DNA from: Motiliproteus sp036960405
GTDB lineage: Bacteria; Pseudomonadota; Gammaproteobacteria; Pseudomonadales; Balneatricaceae
Direction: 5' to 3'
DNA: 64,000 bases
NCBI GenBank assembly: GCA_036960405.1
Contig: JBALWS010000007.1
Coordinates: 1 to 64,000, forward strand
This document shows, piece by piece, positions 61,970 through 64,000 of this stretch (position 1 is its first letter; the number at the start of each line of letters is the position of its first letter). The position numbers and the translations under genes were made by a program. Under the pieces are notes generated by a model, which worked only from the letters and a program-made list of their open reading frames with translations, was not told where the DNA came from and did not search any database.

Positions 61970-63733
61970 ATGGATACCAACAAACTGCCTGTCTCGTCGT
62001 CTCGCCAAGGGGGCTTGCCGCTATTCAATCGGTTGAGTTATCAACTGATAGCGATCATCTCGATCACCGTAACCATCGGTCTGGTGGCGATGGTGATGTT
62101 CTATTCCGAGCGTCAACGCAGCAGTATCCAAGCGAACAACGAAGAGGCGATGCACAAGGTGACCGAGAGTGTCATCAATAGCCTGCGTACGGTGATGATT
62201 GCTGGCTATGCCGATATTGCTGAAGTCTATGCCGATAATTTGAAAACGGTTCCGGGGGTGGTGGACTTTCGCATCTTGCGCATATCTGGCAATGAAGCCT
62301 TCCGCGATAATAAAACTATTCGAGCGGTTAACGAGTACCGCGGCGACGATGATTTCGAGTTGCGCGATCACGAAGCTGAAATTTCGATTTTGCCCGCCGA
62401 TGATCCCCACTTACAACAGACGCTCGCCCAGCAACAGATCGTGCTGTTTTACGAACAGGGCGAGATGGAGGAGCAGTTTCTGACGTTTCTGGCCCCGATT
62501 CAGATGGCTAAGAAATGTGATAAATGCCACGACGAGACCAAACCGGTGAGGGGGGTAGTGAAATTGACCACCTCTTTAGGCGCGGTGCATGACGATCTGC
62601 GCCAGACTCGTCTCGATTCGATCAAGATTCTGCTGGTCGCGATCAGCGTGATTATTGGGGTTGCGGTGGTGCTGGTTCGACGCTCGGTGACCCGGCCTAT
62701 TAGTGAAGTGTCTGATGCGATGGCGGCGGTTTCTGCAGGTCAGGTCAATGAGGATATCCCGGTGCTGGGGCATGATGAGCTGGCTCAGATGGCGGGCAGC
62801 TTTAATACGATGACCACCGAGCTGAGTCGTAGCTATACCGACTTAGAAAACGAGCAGAATAAGTTGGCCACGATCATCCTTACCGCCGGAGAAGGGATCG
62901 TGGCCACCAATTCTGACGGGCGGGTGGTACTGGTCAATCCGGCCATTATTAAAATTCTTAGAAAATCGCACCAGCAGATTGTCGATCAGGGATTGAGAGG
63001 TTTGCTCGATGATGCCGAACAGATGGAATGCTGGTTAGCGCTGACGGCTAAGGGGCATCAAAGTCATATCGTCGAGTACCAGAGCAAGTTGCTAAATGTG
63101 GTGGTGGCGACGATTCGTGATGAGTCAGGGGTGTTGTTGGGAAGTACCGCTTTTGTTCGTGATGTGACGACCGAGAAACAACTGGAACAAAAGCTCCGAG
63201 CACTGTCACTAACCGATGGTCTGACCGGCTTATACAACCGGCGTCATTTCGATGAGGTGATTCGGCATGAGATGGATCGGGCGGAATCGCCGGACTGGGC
63301 ATTATCGGTGTTGATGTTTGATATTGACCATTTCAAAAAATTTAACGACAACTATGGCCACGACCAAGGTGACCGGGTGTTGCAGCAGGTTGCCCAGGCG
63401 CTGCAGCAGGCGGTGCGTACCGTCGATATCTGCTGCCGTTACGGTGGTGAAGAGTTTGTGGTGATCTTGCCCAGTACAGACGTTGAAGGTGCGACGATCT
63501 TAGCCGAGCGGGTGCGAGCCTCTATCGAAGCGATGCGAGTTGATGGCTTACAGGTGACGGTCAGTGTGGGGGTTTCACACCTGATTCATCGACCCGAGGC
63601 GAACGCCGATGAGCTGGTCGAGGCAGCCGATAAAGCGATGTATGGCGCCAAACAGGCGGGTCGCAATCGGGTGGTGGTAGCCCAAGATCCGTCGACTGAA
63701 TCCGATTCGAAGGGGCATGACGCGGATGTTTAA
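61970..63733 (+). CDS. Haem-c-type sensor diguanylate cyclase
   Basis: 587 residues: a transmembrane helix at about 28-45, a periplasmic domain carrying a CxxCH haem c site (Cys183-Asp-Lys-Cys186-His187, in KKCDKCHDETKP), a second helix at about 218-240, HAMP, a PAS domain (about 295-400), and a GGDEF domain. The active site GGEEF is near residues 490-494 with an RxxD inhibitory site (RTVDICCRYGGEEF). Haem in the periplasm points to sensing of redox state, oxygen or nitric oxide, passed to cyclic di-GMP; the signal is inferred. It overlaps the next, paralogous sensor gene by 8 nt. Confidence 0.93.
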   Translation: MDTNKLPVSSSRQGGLPLFNRLSYQLIAIISITVTIGLVAMVMFYSERQRSSIQANNEEAMHKVTESVINSLRTVMIAGYADIAEVYADNLKTVPGVVDFRILRISGNEAFRDNKTIRAVNEYRGDDDFELRDHEAEISILPADDPHLQQTLAQQQIVLFYEQGEMEEQFLTFLAPIQMAKKCDKCHDETKPVRGVVKLTTSLGAVHDDLRQTRLDSIKILLVAISVIIGVAVVLVRRSVTRPISEVSDAMAAVSAGQVNEDIPVLGHDELAQMAGSFNTMTTELSRSYTDLENEQNKLATIILTAGEGIVATNSDGRVVLVNPAIIKILRKSHQQIVDQGLRGLLDDAEQMECWLALTAKGHQSHIVEYQSKLLNVVVATIRDESGVLLGSTAFVRDVTTEKQLEQKLRALSLTDGLTGLYNRRHFDEVIRHEMDRAESPDWALSVLMFDIDHFKKFNDNYGHDQGDRVLQQVAQALQQAVRTVDICCRYGGEEFVVILPSTDVEGATILAERVRASIEAMRVDGLQVTVSVGVSHLIHRPEANADELVEAADKAMYGAKQAGRNRVVVAQDPSTESDSKGHDADV

Positions 63734-63983
63734 GCGCATCGACCTGAAAATCTTTGCCGTGATCGGCTCGGTGGTGACGCTGGGGCTGATCATCTTGATG
63801 TTGTTTTACAGCGATCGCGAAGAGCGCAATATTTTGGCGCAGAACAAACGGACGCTGCTCAATGTGCTCGATAGCACCCATCAAGGGTTAAGAACCTTGA
63901 TGCTGTCGAGTTACGGCGATGCCGGACCTTTGTTTATCGAGAGCTTGGAAAAGATGGATGGCTTTGCCGACCTACGGGTGATG
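63726..63983 (+). CDS. Second, paralogous sensor gene (3' part lost in the assembly gap)
   Basis: From ATG 63726 the frame reads MFKRIDLKIFAVIGSVVTLG and on for 86 residues with no stop: a cytoplasmic start, a transmembrane helix (about 9-28), then a periplasmic segment. SDREERNILAQNKRTLLNVL and GLRTLMLSSYGDAGPLFIES match the equivalent part of the preceding protein (SERQRSSIQANNEEAMHKV; SLRTVMIAGYADIAEVYADN), so this is probably a tandem copy. Its output domain is unknown. AAGGGG lies upstream and its start overlaps the previous stop by 8 nt. Confidence 0.8.
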
Positions 63984-63993
63984 NNNNNNNNNN
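63984..63993. other. Assembly gap (10 N)
   Basis: Ten undetermined bases inside the second sensor gene; the true gap length and reading frame beyond are unknown. Confidence 1.
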
Positions 63994-64000
63994 GATGCGA

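Noticed and set aside
1..64000. Mobile elements, CRISPR arrays, tRNA or rRNA genes
   Set aside because: No transposase, integrase, spaced direct repeats, or rRNA/tRNA-like sequence was recognised on reading; a tRNA scan was not possible here.

Overview
The window comes from a motile, polarly flagellated gammaproteobacterium of the Pseudomonas/Oceanospirillales type. The evidence is gene content and order: a FleR/FleN/FlhF/FliA flagellar hierarchy, MotCD stators, ParC/ParP array-positioning proteins, a CrbS/CrbR acetate switch, zipA-ligA, and RpoN-type promoters. No rRNA, tRNA, insertion sequence, CRISPR array or prophage gene was seen. The window ends in a 10-base run of N, so it comes from a scaffolded draft assembly. 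No gene-free stretch exceeds 300 bases.

Layout. (1) 1-1270 is the 3' part of fleR, the sigma54 activator of the flagellar cascade, followed by a REP-like hairpin and a convergent small exonuclease-like gene. (2) 2102-13899 is an acetate module: acs, the response regulator crbR, the giant transporter-kinase crbS on the opposite strand, a two-component Na+/acetate-type symporter (DUF4212 plus SSS), a cNMP/CBS/nucleotidyltransferase protein and a DnaQ-like exonuclease. (3) 14191-32513 is the flagellar core: fliEFGHIJ, fliKLMNOPQR-flhB, and flhAF-fleN-fliA. Each of the three blocks starts with a sigma54 promoter having exact GG-N10-GC spacing (before fliE, fliK and flhA). (4) 32629-41373 is chemotaxis and motor: cheY-cheZ-cheA-cheB-motC-motD-parC-parP-cheW-DUF2802, with a candidate sigma28 promoter before cheY. 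(5) On the minus strand at 41339-43611 lie a stand-alone FlhB C-domain protein and a FliK-like protein. (6) 43770-46607 is a cytochrome c maturation cluster containing ccmA, B, C, D and H, but no ccmE, F or G at the expected place. (7) 46638-51299 holds zipA, ligA, yheU and a DUF4126 gene. (8) 51314-61130, all minus strand, holds a CBS protein, mnmC with a diguanylate cyclase, an MCP, a periplasmic rhodanese with an FNR-type box, and an ATP-grasp/7TM/retropepsin cassette. (9) 61355-64000 has a class II cytochrome c divergent from a haem-c-type diguanylate cyclase, followed by a truncated second copy of its sensor.

How the parts fit. FleR and RpoN drive the hook-basal body and export genes; FliA drives late genes; FlhF, FleN, ParC and ParP set polar location and number; CheA/CheZ/FliM handle CheY. 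Several proteins share the same short CheY-docking-like motif, with three copies in the CheA linker. The acetate module sits where fleSR and fliE are often neighbours. The ccm genes would supply covalent haem attachment for the cytochrome and haem-binding cyclase at the right end.
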